From MnTg04 sp964568075 (GTDB lineage Bacteria > Pseudomonadota > Gammaproteobacteria > Steroidobacterales > MnTg04): a stretch of 26,611 bases of DNA. Position numbers and translations under genes: made by a program. The DNA lies in contig CAZMOM010000040.1 in NCBI GenBank assembly GCA_964568075.1, positions 1 through 26,611 of the forward strand, read 5' to 3'. Of this stretch, positions 1 to 6,975 are shown piece after piece. Positions within the stretch are counted from its first letter, which is position 1; the number at the start of each line of letters is the position of its first letter. Under the pieces are notes generated by a model, which saw nothing but the letters and a program-made list of their open reading frames with translations, was not told where the DNA came from and searched no databases.

Positions 1-359
1 ACCAGGCCATGACGATCGAGCACGGCGTGCACCGTGCTGATCGCCGGGCACTGCAGGTCGGGATACAGCCGCCTTAAGCGCTCACGGATCTTCGGTGCGC
101 CCCAGTGCGGATACTCCTTCTTGAGCTTGACGATCAGCTTCTCGATCTGCATCGGTAGCTGGTTGGCATGGCGATAGGGTCTTCGAGAGCGATCCGTCAG
201 GCCATCGATACCGCAGTCTTTGTAGCGGTTGTAGATCTTGTAGCCGGTCTTGCGGGCAATGCCGAACTCACGGCAGAGTCCTGCCATCTTCTCGCCGTCG
301 AGCAGGCGGGCAATGAATCGGAGACGTTCTTCCACGATATTCCACTCCTTCCAGGGCAT
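1..359 (-). CDS. IS481-family transposase, N-terminal part (runs off the window)
   Basis: The reading frame from the ATG at 359 runs without a stop to the window edge, giving about 119 residues. It begins MPWKEWNIVEERLRFIARLL. It then shows a helix-turn-helix (LCREFGIARKTGYKIYNRYK), the phrase GIDGLTDRSRRPYRHANQLP, and the stretch ending HWGAPKIRERLRRLYPDLQC. This is the N-terminal DNA-binding part typical of IS481-family transposases. The DDE integrase core that cuts and joins DNA would lie to the left, outside the window. The gene points away from the recombinase module. Upstream of its start is a short leader with repeated 'tgttacc..tgtctc' phrases that I take as the IS end. Whether the rest of the gene is intact cannot be judged. 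Confidence 0.88.
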   Translation of the reverse strand, partial: MPWKEWNIVEERLRFIARLLDGEKMAGLCREFGIARKTGYKIYNRYKDCGIDGLTDRSRRPYRHANQLPMQIEKLIVKLKKEYPHWGAPKIRERLRRLYPDLQCPAISTVHAVLDRHGL

Positions 360-414
360 GACAACAATCTCCCGCAAAGGGAGAAAGTGTTACCCATGTC
401 TCCGGTATGGAGTG

Positions 415-437
415 TTACCTTTGTCTCAGGAAGCACA
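415..437 (-). repeat. Probable terminal end of the IS481-type element
   Basis: Read on the minus strand the sequence starts tgtgcttcctgagacaaagg, and a related phrase (ggagacatgggtaacac) follows 20-odd bases inward. IS481 elements usually end in TGT and carry such repeated phrases ahead of the transposase. The boundary at 437 is inferred; the other end is outside the window. Confidence 0.45.
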
Positions 438-439
438 CC

Positions 440-478
440 GGCATTCGATTAGTCTCCAACCGGAGACTGTCGAATGCC
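440..478. repeat. Long hairpin between the IS481 end and the serine recombinase
   Basis: The arms ggcattcga (440-448) and tcgaatgcc (470-478) pair perfectly, and inside them agtctcc (451-457) pairs with ggagact (462-468). The two stems are separated by small asymmetric bulges (2 nt and 1 nt) around a 4-nt loop. It lies about 120 bp beyond the stop codon of the minus-strand recombinase and directly against the IS end. No T-run follows on either strand, so a simple intrinsic terminator is unlikely. A recombinase binding site is possible. Confidence 0.7.
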
Positions 479-600
479 TTATGTTTTCCGCGAGTTAGGC
501 CGGCCGTTTGGCATTGAACCCGTCGTACCAGCAAGTGTTTTTACTCGAATGAGCGTGCTTCTGGCTGAAAGTCTCTCGAGCCCTGTTTGGTGGGACGAGG

Positions 601-2301
601 TTACGCTGGCGGGAATCGCAAACGGCGACGCTGATGGGCCCAGTCGATCGGCATATCATGCATCTTGAGGAGAATCGTGGCGGTCAGATTGACCGGCTGC
701 CGTCCTTCCACGATTGCCTCGATGATGTCTGGTGCGAGGTACGCCAGGCGGAGTACTCTGGTGAAATAAGATCCGTTTACGCCATTGATCTTGGCCAGGT
801 CCTTCATCGGCTTTGCCTGATCGCTCTCCAGCTGTTCCCGCCAGTGCTGGGCTCTTCGCAGCATCTTGATCATCGTTGCGTCCGGCTTCCTCGACAAGGG
901 TTGATCTGGCGTGTCAATCACAATGCGTAACTGCTGGCCGCGGTGTCTCAGCTCGCAAGGCACCTCCCAAACCCAGATGTCAGCTTGGTCTGTTGAGTCA
1001 GTCTGTACAGTTCCGTCTAGCCATCGCATTAGCCCCGCGCGTGAAATATGTAGCTTCACCGCCCGTGGATGAATAATTACTTTCTTGAGGACACCTGACA
1101 CATGCTCCCGCCAATGGTTCGAACTTGAGTGGCTGAGCTTAGGCCCGAGCTTTTTCGCGCGAGAAAACAATTGCTCGAGAGACCTTGCAGGCAGCCACAT
1201 GGTCAGCGCTTTGCGCAGGATTGATGGCGTAGTGAGCAACTTTTCTATGCCATTTCGCACCAGGCCTTCAATCTGGTCAGCCGGGAGACGAGGTGGCTTT
1301 TCGTCAAACTTACCGCCATTTCGGGTCAACGCCTGGAGCACGTAATATCGGTAGCGTCTACCGTGGCGGCTGGTATGCGATGGGACGTACCGATTTCCGG
1401 ATGGGTCGAATAGTAACCCAGTCAGCAGGCTGGTGTGCTGGGCGGTCTTACGTCTTTTATGACCCTGCCTATTCATCGCGAGCATTGTTTTCGTCCTTTC
1501 CCATACCGCTTGCCCGATGATGCGCTCGTGCAAGCCGGGGTAACTCAGGTTTTTGTGCACAATGCGACCGCAATAGAGTGGATTGTTTAGTATTCGATGT
1601 AGGTGCCCCCGACTGAAGATTGCGTTCCCTGTGATTGTTCCATCCGGGCGAGTTCGTTGCTTCGTGCGTAAACCAGCTCGTTTTGCAGCTTTCTGCAGCG
1701 CAGTGATGCTACCGATCTCGAGATACAGTTCATACAGTCGCCGTACGGTCCTGGCTTCACGCGGGTTAATCGACAACGCCCGGTCGGCAAGGTCATAACC
1801 CAGCGGCACCATGCCTCCCATCCACATGCCCTTGCGCTTCGATGCAGCGATCTTGTCCCTGATCCTTTCGCCGGTGATTTCACGCTCGAATTGGGCGAAA
1901 GAGAGCAGCACATTAAGCATCAGCCGCCCCATCGACGTGGCCGTATTGAATTGTTGGGTCACCGACACGAACGAGACTCCGCAGGCGTCGAAGCGCTCTG
2001 CGAGCCGGGCAAAGTCGGTCAATGAACGGGTCAATCGGTCTATCTTATAGATGACGATCACATCAATCCTCCGCTCATCGATCGCCGTCAGAAGTCGTCT
2101 CAGCGCTGGACGCTCCAATGTTCCGCCTGAAAAGCCGCCGTCATCGTATTTCTGCGGCAACACGCGCCAACCGAGTTCTGCCTGGCTTTTGACGAATGCC
2201 TCGGAGGCTTCGCGCTGTGCGTCTAGCGAATTGAAGTCCTGGTCGAGGCCTTCCTCGGAGGATTTTCGTGTGTAGATGGCACATCGGACACGTTTCATCA
2301 T
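601..2301 (-). CDS. Large serine recombinase (resolvase + recombinase domains)
   Basis: 566 residues. It catalyses site-specific DNA strand exchange through a serine-DNA intermediate. The N-terminal resolvase domain (about 4-150) shows AIYTRKSSEEG, with the nucleophile serine in the Y-x-R-x-S motif, plus IYKIDRLTRS and the helix region LMLNVLLSFAQFEREITGER. The recombinase domain follows (about 165-290; GGMVPLGYD, LHRILNNPLYCGRIVHK). A degenerate zinc-ribbon-like segment (LLTGLLFDPSGNRY) lacks obvious paired cysteines, as in many members, and a long C-terminal region follows. The length fits the large serine recombinase group. The start codon is 2 bp from the stop of the DUF2924 gene, so the two are surely co-transcribed. 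It is the last gene of a minus-strand operon. It may be the integrase of the element to the left of the tRNA remnant, but its att sites are not identified. Confidence 0.93.
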   Translation of the reverse strand: MMKRVRCAIYTRKSSEEGLDQDFNSLDAQREASEAFVKSQAELGWRVLPQKYDDGGFSGGTLERPALRRLLTAIDERRIDVIVIYKIDRLTRSLTDFARLAERFDACGVSFVSVTQQFNTATSMGRLMLNVLLSFAQFEREITGERIRDKIAASKRKGMWMGGMVPLGYDLADRALSINPREARTVRRLYELYLEIGSITALQKAAKRAGLRTKQRTRPDGTITGNAIFSRGHLHRILNNPLYCGRIVHKNLSYPGLHERIIGQAVWERTKTMLAMNRQGHKRRKTAQHTSLLTGLLFDPSGNRYVPSHTSRHGRRYRYYVLQALTRNGGKFDEKPPRLPADQIEGLVRNGIEKLLTTPSILRKALTMWLPARSLEQLFSRAKKLGPKLSHSSSNHWREHVSGVLKKVIIHPRAVKLHISRAGLMRWLDGTVQTDSTDQADIWVWEVPCELRHRGQQLRIVIDTPDQPLSRKPDATMIKMLRRAQHWREQLESDQAKPMKDLAKINGVNGSYFTRVLRLAYLAPDIIEAIVEGRQPVNLTATILLKMHDMPIDWAHQRRRLRFPPA

Positions 2302-2303
2302 CG

Positions 2304-2717
2304 CTAGCTATCCGTTAACCCGAAAAACCGCGGCCCAGACCAGCGCGTCTTTGTGATTTGCCTGGCGATTGCAGAAAGGCTCTGAAACCGTTCGCCACGC
2401 CAGTGGTAGCCCGACTCCAGCACATCAACGATGTGGATGTCGCCTTGCCATTCGCGGATGAGCTGCAGTCCGGGCTGGAGCACGCGAGTCGACTTCGACG
2501 ACGAGTTCCGTGGCAGTTTCAGCGCCTTCTGCGCGCGACGGGACAGCGCGCCCAGAGCATCGGACTGCAGGCGATACGCTTGAACGCGAAGCAGCAAATC
2601 GCGGCCAAGACGCGGTGGCGGCGGGCGTTTGAATACCTCTGCGTAGCGAGCCCTAAGTTCCGCTGTCGTTAGGGCTTGCAGCTCGGTTAGGCGATTTTCC
2701 AGATCTGCAGGGGACAC
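2304..2717 (-). CDS. DUF2924-family protein
   Basis: 137 residues from a GTG start; no in-frame ATG precedes it. The N-terminal part (LENRLTELQALTTAELRARY, then FKRPPPPRLGRDLLLRVQAY) and the C-terminal part (GDIHIVDVLESGYHWRGERF, then SLSAIARQITKTRWSGPRFF) match what I recall of the DUF2924 family. These small basic proteins are nearly always encoded directly upstream of a large serine recombinase in phage-like and integrative elements. The C-terminal part looks like a compact DNA-binding fold with the phrase 'SLSAIAR.ITKTRWSG..FFGL'. No biochemical function is established that I know of. The gene neighbour pattern suggests a recombination directionality or accessory factor, which is inference only. 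Confidence 0.85.
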   Translation of the reverse strand: MSPADLENRLTELQALTTAELRARYAEVFKRPPPPRLGRDLLLRVQAYRLQSDALGALSRRAQKALKLPRNSSSKSTRVLQPGLQLIREWQGDIHIVDVLESGYHWRGERFQSLSAIARQITKTRWSGPRFFGLTDS

Positions 2718-2830
2718 GGTCCATTGACGCTTGCTGACGCCTGAAAGTCCAGTCCAATCACCGGTAATTCATCGAAATCAAGGCGCTTGAGGTCCCCTTG
2801 GTCTTCCGGTTCGTCGAAGCCGCTAACGAT

Positions 2831-3214
2831 TTATTCGTCCAACTCCCGCAAGTATTCTGCATACTTGGAATAGGTGAACACGCCGTTGAGTTGCTGCTGC
2901 TTTGGTTTGTCCTCAGCGATGACGAGACCGCAATCGTCTGCCCAGTGCATGACGTTCCGGCACGCACGGGAGTCACCCTGCACGGCCTTCCTCACGGCCG
3001 CGCGAATCATGACTTCAAGGCGCGACATTCGCTTTTTCCGGGACCCCTGGCTAACGGTTACCTTTTCGAGAAGAATCTCTCTCAGTAGGGTTGCCGTCGT
3101 TTTGGAACCCGAAGGACGCCCATTGGGATTCCCCGATTGGCCCGACTTGAAACGGCTGTGTTTCGGCGGGTTTCCGTAACCAACCCGGTCACCGCTTTTA
3201 GTATTGGTGCTCAT
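2831..3214 (-). CDS. DUF5681-family protein, copy 1
   Basis: 127 residues from the ATG at 3214; the frame is open further upstream, but the domain starts right after this ATG. The signature is VGYGNPPKHSRFKSGQSGNP followed by NGRPSGSK, the basic glycine-rich N-terminus of DUF5681. A helical C-terminal half follows (SRLEVMIRAAVRKAVQGDSR, then MHWADDCGL). The family is found in phage-like modules next to ParB-like methyltransferases and recombinases; its role is unknown to me. It lies 25 bp after the second DUF5681 gene and 113 bp before the DUF2924 gene. The frame stays open for 47 codons after the TAA at 2831-2833, so the C-terminus could have been shortened by a nonsense mutation. Confidence 0.82.
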   Translation of the reverse strand: MSTNTKSGDRVGYGNPPKHSRFKSGQSGNPNGRPSGSKTTATLLREILLEKVTVSQGSRKKRMSRLEVMIRAAVRKAVQGDSRACRNVMHWADDCGLVIAEDKPKQQQLNGVFTYSKYAEYLRELDE

Positions 3215-3239
3215 CGTTGGCGCCTGACTCGATTCACAT

Positions 3240-3698
3240 TCACTTCGCGTTCTCCCCATCCGACAAAAACAGATGATCTGCTGGCATCGCTTGGAGCTGT
3301 GCATGTGTTTCCTTTGCCATCTTGAGCCACTCCTTCACGCTGACTGGATCCGGAACCAGCAAAATGCCGCAGGGCGCTTCAGCCGATGGGTCTTGACGTG
3401 GGGCAATCAGTCCACAGCGTTTTGCCAGCTTCATTACGAAGTTAAACGCTGTTTGGTCACCGTGCATCGCCTTCAGCACCTGGGCATATAGCACTGCCTT
3501 CTCCGCTGACATCTCGCGGACGACCTCGCCCTCGCGATAGGTGAACGGCTCGGCAAGCGTTCTCTCCAGCGTACTCTGGATGTCGCTCCTTTGCTTTGGG
3601 CGACCCTTCGGGTTACCTGATTGTCCCTTTTTGAACTGGGTACGCTTCGGTGGCCGTCCGTAGCCGACCTCATAGTTCAGTCTGTGTTTCTTGCTCAC
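3240..3698 (-). CDS. DUF5681-family protein, copy 2
   Basis: 152 residues beginning MSKKHRLNYEVGYGRPPKRT, followed by QFKKGQSGNPKGRPKQRSDI. This is the same basic N-terminal signature as the next gene, so the two are paralogues. The rest is predicted helical (MSAEKAVLYAQVLKAMHGDQ, FNFVMKLAKRCGL). The ATG overlaps the stop of the methyltransferase gene by 4 bases (3695-3698), a sign of translational coupling. Its job is unknown. The conserved company of a ParB-like/methyltransferase, DUF2924 and serine recombinase suggests a role in element maintenance. Confidence 0.85.
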   Translation of the reverse strand: MSKKHRLNYEVGYGRPPKRTQFKKGQSGNPKGRPKQRSDIQSTLERTLAEPFTYREGEVVREMSAEKAVLYAQVLKAMHGDQTAFNFVMKLAKRCGLIAPRQDPSAEAPCGILLVPDPVSVKEWLKMAKETHAQLQAMPADHLFLSDGENAK

Positions 3699-5059
3699 AG
3701 TGCTACCTCATTTTTGTCAGGCTCGGGCAAGTCGACTTCCTTGAAGGAGACGCCACTGTCTGCGTGTATTGCTGGGAGCTCTGAGTCGATCAGGCGCCGC
3801 AGAACGACATCGCAGTAATGCGGGTCGAGCTCAATCCCGTACCCCCGCCGACCGGTCTTCTCGGCTGCCAACAACGTGGTGCCGCTACCGGCGAACGGAT
3901 CAAGAATCAACCCTGCGCGCCTGGAGCAATCCAGTATCGCGTCAGCAACCATATCCAATGGCTTGACGGTCGGATGCAGTGCCAGTTCACTGTCGCGATC
4001 GCTGCCAAAGGCGTTCATGCCGGCATAGGTCCACACATTTGTGCGGTATCGACCGTGTTTTCCCAACTCGATGTTGTTGATATGCGAAGCGCGGCCGTGT
4101 TTGAAAACAAAAATTAATTCATGCTGCGATCGATAAAGAGAGCCCATGCCGCCGTTGGTCTTCGCCCATACACACAGGTTCTTTAATTCCCCAAATGGAT
4201 CCTGAGCGGCGAGCAAGACCTCGCGGATGTGCCGCCAGTCCATGCAGACGAAGTGGATGGCTCCATCGACACTGAAGGCAGCCATGTGACTGAATGCGGC
4301 CGTCAGAAATTCCGTAAATTGAGATTCAGTCATTTCTCCGGCCGCCATCGCAAACTCGCGGTGGCGAACCTGGCCCAGGCCTGAAACATGACCATCAATG
4401 GGTACGTTGTATGGCGGATCCGTGAAGATCATCTGCGCCCGCTCATTCCCAAGTAGCCGGCTGTAGACGGAGCGATCTGTCGAGTCTCCACAAATCAACC
4501 GATGTGGTCCGATCTCCCAGATATCTCCGGTTTGCGTAATCGATGGGCCAGTTCGTATCGGTGGGACTTCGTCCTCGCCACCGGCTGACTCGCCTGGGTC
4601 AAGCTCACCGATAAGCACGTCGATCTCTGCCATCTCGAAACCGATGACAGAGATATCGAATTCGACATCAAGATCGGACAGATACTGGAGCTCGAGCGCG
4701 AGCAACTCACGATCCCAGCCCGCGTTCTCTGCGAGCTTATTGTCAGCGATTACATAGGCACGGATCTGGGCATCCGAGAGCTGATCCAGGCGAATAGTCG
4801 GAACCCCTTCGAGGCCGAGCAGCTTTGCAGCCTCCAGTCGACCATGGCCCGCGATTACCGTATCGGATTGATCAATCAGCAAGGGATTCGTAAATCCGAA
4901 CTCCTTGATGCTATTCGCGATCTGGCCAATCTGCTGCTTGGAGTGAGTCCTGGGATTACGCGGCGATGGCCTTAGCTCCCGGCAGCGGCGGTAATTGATA
5001 TTCAGATCGTCGCCGGGCCGATAATGATTCGGGTCGGTACAGGAAGGTTCGATTGTCAT
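3695..5059 (-). CDS. ParB-like nuclease-domain / DNA methyltransferase fusion
   Basis: 454 residues from the ATG at 5059, chosen because 'gaggg' sits 8 bases upstream; the frame is open to 5188 with poor protein-like sequence. The N-terminal third is a ParB/sulfiredoxin-like domain (RELRPSPRNPRTHSKQQIGQ, then VIAGHGRLEAAKLLGLEGVP). The C-terminal part is a DNA methyltransferase with catalytic motif DPPYN (IV) followed later by the AdoMet-binding motif DPFAGSGTT (I) and GIELDPHYCDVVLRRL. The order IV then I and the DPPYN form fit the beta class, mostly N6-adenine enzymes. It probably methylates DNA on a short site; no restriction partner is nearby, so it is likely a solitary element-borne methylase. 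It is the first gene of the minus-strand module. Confidence 0.92.
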   Translation of the reverse strand: MTIEPSCTDPNHYRPGDDLNINYRRCRELRPSPRNPRTHSKQQIGQIANSIKEFGFTNPLLIDQSDTVIAGHGRLEAAKLLGLEGVPTIRLDQLSDAQIRAYVIADNKLAENAGWDRELLALELQYLSDLDVEFDISVIGFEMAEIDVLIGELDPGESAGGEDEVPPIRTGPSITQTGDIWEIGPHRLICGDSTDRSVYSRLLGNERAQMIFTDPPYNVPIDGHVSGLGQVRHREFAMAAGEMTESQFTEFLTAAFSHMAAFSVDGAIHFVCMDWRHIREVLLAAQDPFGELKNLCVWAKTNGGMGSLYRSQHELIFVFKHGRASHINNIELGKHGRYRTNVWTYAGMNAFGSDRDSELALHPTVKPLDMVADAILDCSRRAGLILDPFAGSGTTLLAAEKTGRRGYGIELDPHYCDVVLRRLIDSELPAIHADSGVSFKEVDLPEPDKNEVAL

Positions 5060-5166
5060 ATGCATAGCCCTCATATTGGCGGGCCACACAAAGACAATGA
5101 AAAAGGCGCGACCCGCGATGGTTCCTTTGCTGCGTCGCCTGGATATCCAGAAACGACGAGCCCATC

Positions 5167-5179
5167 GGGCGTCACGCCC
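5167..5179. promoter_or_regulatory. Short perfect palindrome upstream of the methyltransferase
   Basis: GGGCGT-c-ACGCCC lies about 110 bp upstream of the chosen methyltransferase start, in the only sizeable gap ahead of the recombinase module. It could be an operator for that operon. No convincing -35/-10 pair was seen, so this is a weak call. Confidence 0.3.
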
Positions 5180-5307
5180 TCTTATCAACCTACAGGTGTA
5201 ACTTTCAGATTACCCACAGCGGGCAAAGATCGTGCTGCACACCCCTCAGTTGAGGTCGATTAAGTATACAACACCGATTATCAGAAGGTAATTAAAATTA
5301 TTACAGA

Positions 5308-5373
5308 TCATTGACCTGCTTGCCCTTCCTTCAAGATCAAAATGATCTGCTGCTCCGTGAACCGCTTTTTCAT
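5308..5373 (-). pseudogene. Start of an IS3-type orfA, cut after 21 codons
   Basis: The minus-strand ATG at 5373 has a good ribosome site (aaaggagaag). It encodes MKKRFTEQQIILILKEGQAG plus one residue before a stop. This is the opening of the small DNA-binding protein (OrfA) of IS3-family elements. The remainder is deleted. It lies inside the mini-element 5312-5441. Confidence 0.75.
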
Positions 5374-5441
5374 GTCCGTCTTCTCCTTTGAAAACGGACT
5401 TTACTAAGCTCATAGTAGCCCGGCTACAGGGGGGCAGGTCA
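5312..5441 (-). mobile_element. 130-bp IS3-type mini-element with inverted ends
   Basis: The right end reads ggggggcaggtca (5429-5441) and the left end tgacctgcttgccc (5312-5325). Thus tgacctgc lies inverted at both ends, as in an IS3-type terminal repeat. The interior is only the IS leader and the first 20 or so orfA codons. It looks like an internally deleted, non-autonomous copy. It abuts the truncated tRNA-Arg sequence on the right. No target duplication was seen. Confidence 0.55.
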
Positions 5442-5513
5442 GCACCCTCAACTGGATAGAGTACCTGGCTACGAACCGAGCGGTCGGGAGTTCGAATCTC
5501 TCCGGGCGCGCCA
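5442..5513 (+). pseudogene. tRNA-Arg(ACG) remnant; left attachment site of the island
   Basis: From 'ctcaactggatagagtacc' to the 3' end the sequence follows a tRNA-Arg. It has the anticodon loop CTACGAA, the T arm around gttcgaatc, the 3' acceptor strand cgggcgc and an encoded CCA (5511-5513). The matching 5' acceptor strand gcgcccg is absent; the IS3-type mini-element lies where it should be. The anticodon stem (cctgg/ccgag) is also mispaired. It is therefore a remnant rather than a working tRNA. Bases 5468-5513 recur at 21582-21627 with 3 mismatches, giving the att repeat of the integrase encoded next door. Confidence 0.8.
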
Positions 5514-5524
5514 ATTAAAACAAA

Positions 5525-5551
5525 GGGTTAGCCGATTTTTCCGGTTAGCCC
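5525..5551. terminator. Hairpin with T-rich flank after the att/tRNA remnant
   Basis: gggttagccg (5525-5534) pairs with cggttagccc (5542-5551), with two G-T wobbles, around a 7-base loop, and ttttc follows. It overlaps the last codons of the integrase gene on the other strand. It may serve as a terminator in either direction. Confidence 0.5.
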
Positions 5552-6697
5552 TTTTCTTATTTCCGACACTTTTCCGACACTTCTGTCCGTCCTTTGGCGG
5601 ATCAGCATCAGATTCGGCGTTTCGGTTCTGCCTCGACTCACAATTGATTCGGCAGCATTGATGAGCTCGGCGAGTTCTGCGGCCGAATAATGCGTTGTGA
5701 TGTCATCGTTGGCATGACCGAGCAATGCTTTACGGGTTTCCAATGGAATGCCCGCACTTCGCAGTCGCCTGCCAAAGGTATGACGCAGATTGTGAACGCC
5801 TTTCAGGACGCCGGGTTCGGTCGGCAGGTTTACCGCTTTCCATGCTCGCCTCCATGCGCTGCTACGCAGTTTGCCGACTGGTCTGCCTCGATAGGTGAAA
5901 ACCCGCTCGGCATGTATGCCACGACGGGACTCGATCACGCGACGCGCCACCCTGTTTAGTACCACAACACGTTCCGTGCTGGTCTTCGTAATGGAGGCTC
6001 CCAGTATGAACACCGAGGTCCCCATTTCGGGCAGTTGCACCTCCCAGTCCCAACGTAGTTGGCAAATTTCCTGTTCGCGGCAGCCGGTGTTCAAGCCAAA
6101 CAGCGCCGCATCTGCCAGGTGCCGGGGCAGGGCCTTGATCAAACGGTCCTGCTCTGACCACGATAACGGATAGGCTCTGGCTTGCTTTCCTTTGACTGAA
6201 AGCCGGCTGATTAGCGCCGGCGCCTGAGTGAGCCATGGAATTCCATCCTTGTCACGCCAGACTCGCGCTGCCCGATTCAGCACCGTCGATACAATACCCA
6301 AAACATTGTTGATCGTTTTTGGTGCCATACCGCGTGCTTGCTCGTGCTCAACAAACGGCCGGATAGTACCGTCGTGGACATGAGCAATCGGCAGCTTGCC
6401 GATGTATGGAAATAGCCGATCAAGAATCACTGCGATGGTATTGGCCGATGACTTGTGTGCGATCTCTTCGAGATACCGCAATGCAGCTTCCTCGAAGGTA
6501 AAGATCACAGCCTCGTGTCGTCGTGCTTCCTCCTCAATTTCCGCCAGACGGCGGATCAAGTACTGCTCTGCCTCAATGCGAGAAGATAGGCCTGTACTTT
6601 CTCGGAGCCATCCTCCTGGTGCATTTCGGCAGCGTTTTTCAATTTGCCAGATCCCGCCTTTTTGGCGGAGCCCCGGCATTCGGTTACGTTTTGACAT
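5528..6697 (-). CDS. int: Tyrosine recombinase (tRNA-type integrase)
   Basis: 389 residues. It integrates and excises the island by strand exchange at the tRNA-Arg 3' end. The sequence has an N-terminal arm-binding part (MPGLRQKGGIWQIEKRCRNA), a core-binding SAM-like domain (about 65-165) and a catalytic domain. Catalytic residues seen are R207 (TGCREQEICQLRW), H302 and R305 (HNLRHTFGRR), H328 (LLGHAN) and the nucleophile Y337 (THYSAAEL), so it looks active. The stop is 14 bp from the end of the att core, the usual place for such a gene. Its start lies inside the 3' part of the AlpA-like gene (142-bp overlap), suggesting coupled expression. The C-terminal codons contain the paired 'ttccgacac' motif also found at the far end of the island. 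Confidence 0.95.
   Translation of the reverse strand: MSKRNRMPGLRQKGGIWQIEKRCRNAPGGWLRESTGLSSRIEAEQYLIRRLAEIEEEARRHEAVIFTFEEAALRYLEEIAHKSSANTIAVILDRLFPYIGKLPIAHVHDGTIRPFVEHEQARGMAPKTINNVLGIVSTVLNRAARVWRDKDGIPWLTQAPALISRLSVKGKQARAYPLSWSEQDRLIKALPRHLADAALFGLNTGCREQEICQLRWDWEVQLPEMGTSVFILGASITKTSTERVVVLNRVARRVIESRRGIHAERVFTYRGRPVGKLRSSAWRRAWKAVNLPTEPGVLKGVHNLRHTFGRRLRSAGIPLETRKALLGHANDDITTHYSAAELAELINAAESIVSRGRTETPNLMLIRQRTDRSVGKVSEIRKGLTGKIG
5559..5580 (+). repeat. Paired ttccgacac motif, left copy (candidate integrase arm site)
   Basis: Two direct copies of ttccgacac spaced by 'tt' lie in the 3' end of the integrase gene. A 21-bp stretch (5559-5579) recurs exactly at 21470-21490 near the right att. 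The short direct repeats at both element ends resemble arm-type binding sites of tyrosine integrases. This is inference. Confidence 0.55.
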
Positions 6698-6906
6698 TTC
6701 TCGTCCTCCGGTTTTGAGGCCTTCGGACGACGTTCGTTGCGGGATTTATACTGCTCCCACCACGCGTCCAGTTCAAGCCGGTCAAAAGCGACGCCTTGGC
6801 GACCGATCCGAACCTCAGAGAGAAACGGGCGCACGTGCGAATTGAAGAGATTTCGGTTCATACCGAGATAGCGGGGCGCATCCCGGAGACGCAGAACACG
6901 CGGCAT
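6556..6906 (-). CDS. AlpA-like DNA-binding protein (candidate excisionase/regulator)
   Basis: 116 residues from the ATG at 6906; the longer frame to 6972 adds a segment without family likeness. The N-terminal 55 residues (MPRVLRLRDAPRYLGMNRNL, then IGRQGVAFDRLELDAWWEQY) form a winged-helix-type AlpA/MerR-like reader in which 'RDAPRYLGMNRNLF' is the HTH and 'IGRQGVAFDRLELDAWW' the wing. The C-terminal half is polar and low in complexity. Such proteins commonly sit directly upstream of tRNA-type integrases and act as excisionase or activator of int. The 142-base overlap with int is large, but from memory it is usual for this pair. Confidence 0.75.
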   Translation of the reverse strand: MPRVLRLRDAPRYLGMNRNLFNSHVRPFLSEVRIGRQGVAFDRLELDAWWEQYKSRNERRPKASKPEDEKCQNVTECRGSAKKAGSGKLKNAAEMHQEDGSEKVQAYLLALRQSST

Positions 6907-6975
6907 AATAAAAGTGCCGCGACTGCTGGGATCTTGCGCCCGGTCAGCAACAGGTTGATCTAACGACCCCAAAAG

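Noticed and set aside
5060..5188. Longer N-terminus of the methyltransferase
   Set aside because: The extra residues are arginine/tryptophan-rich and unlike the family; a good ribosome site stands before the ATG at 5059.
5442..5513. Functional tRNA-Arg gene
   Set aside because: The 5' acceptor strand is missing and the anticodon stem is mispaired, so it was called a remnant and att site.
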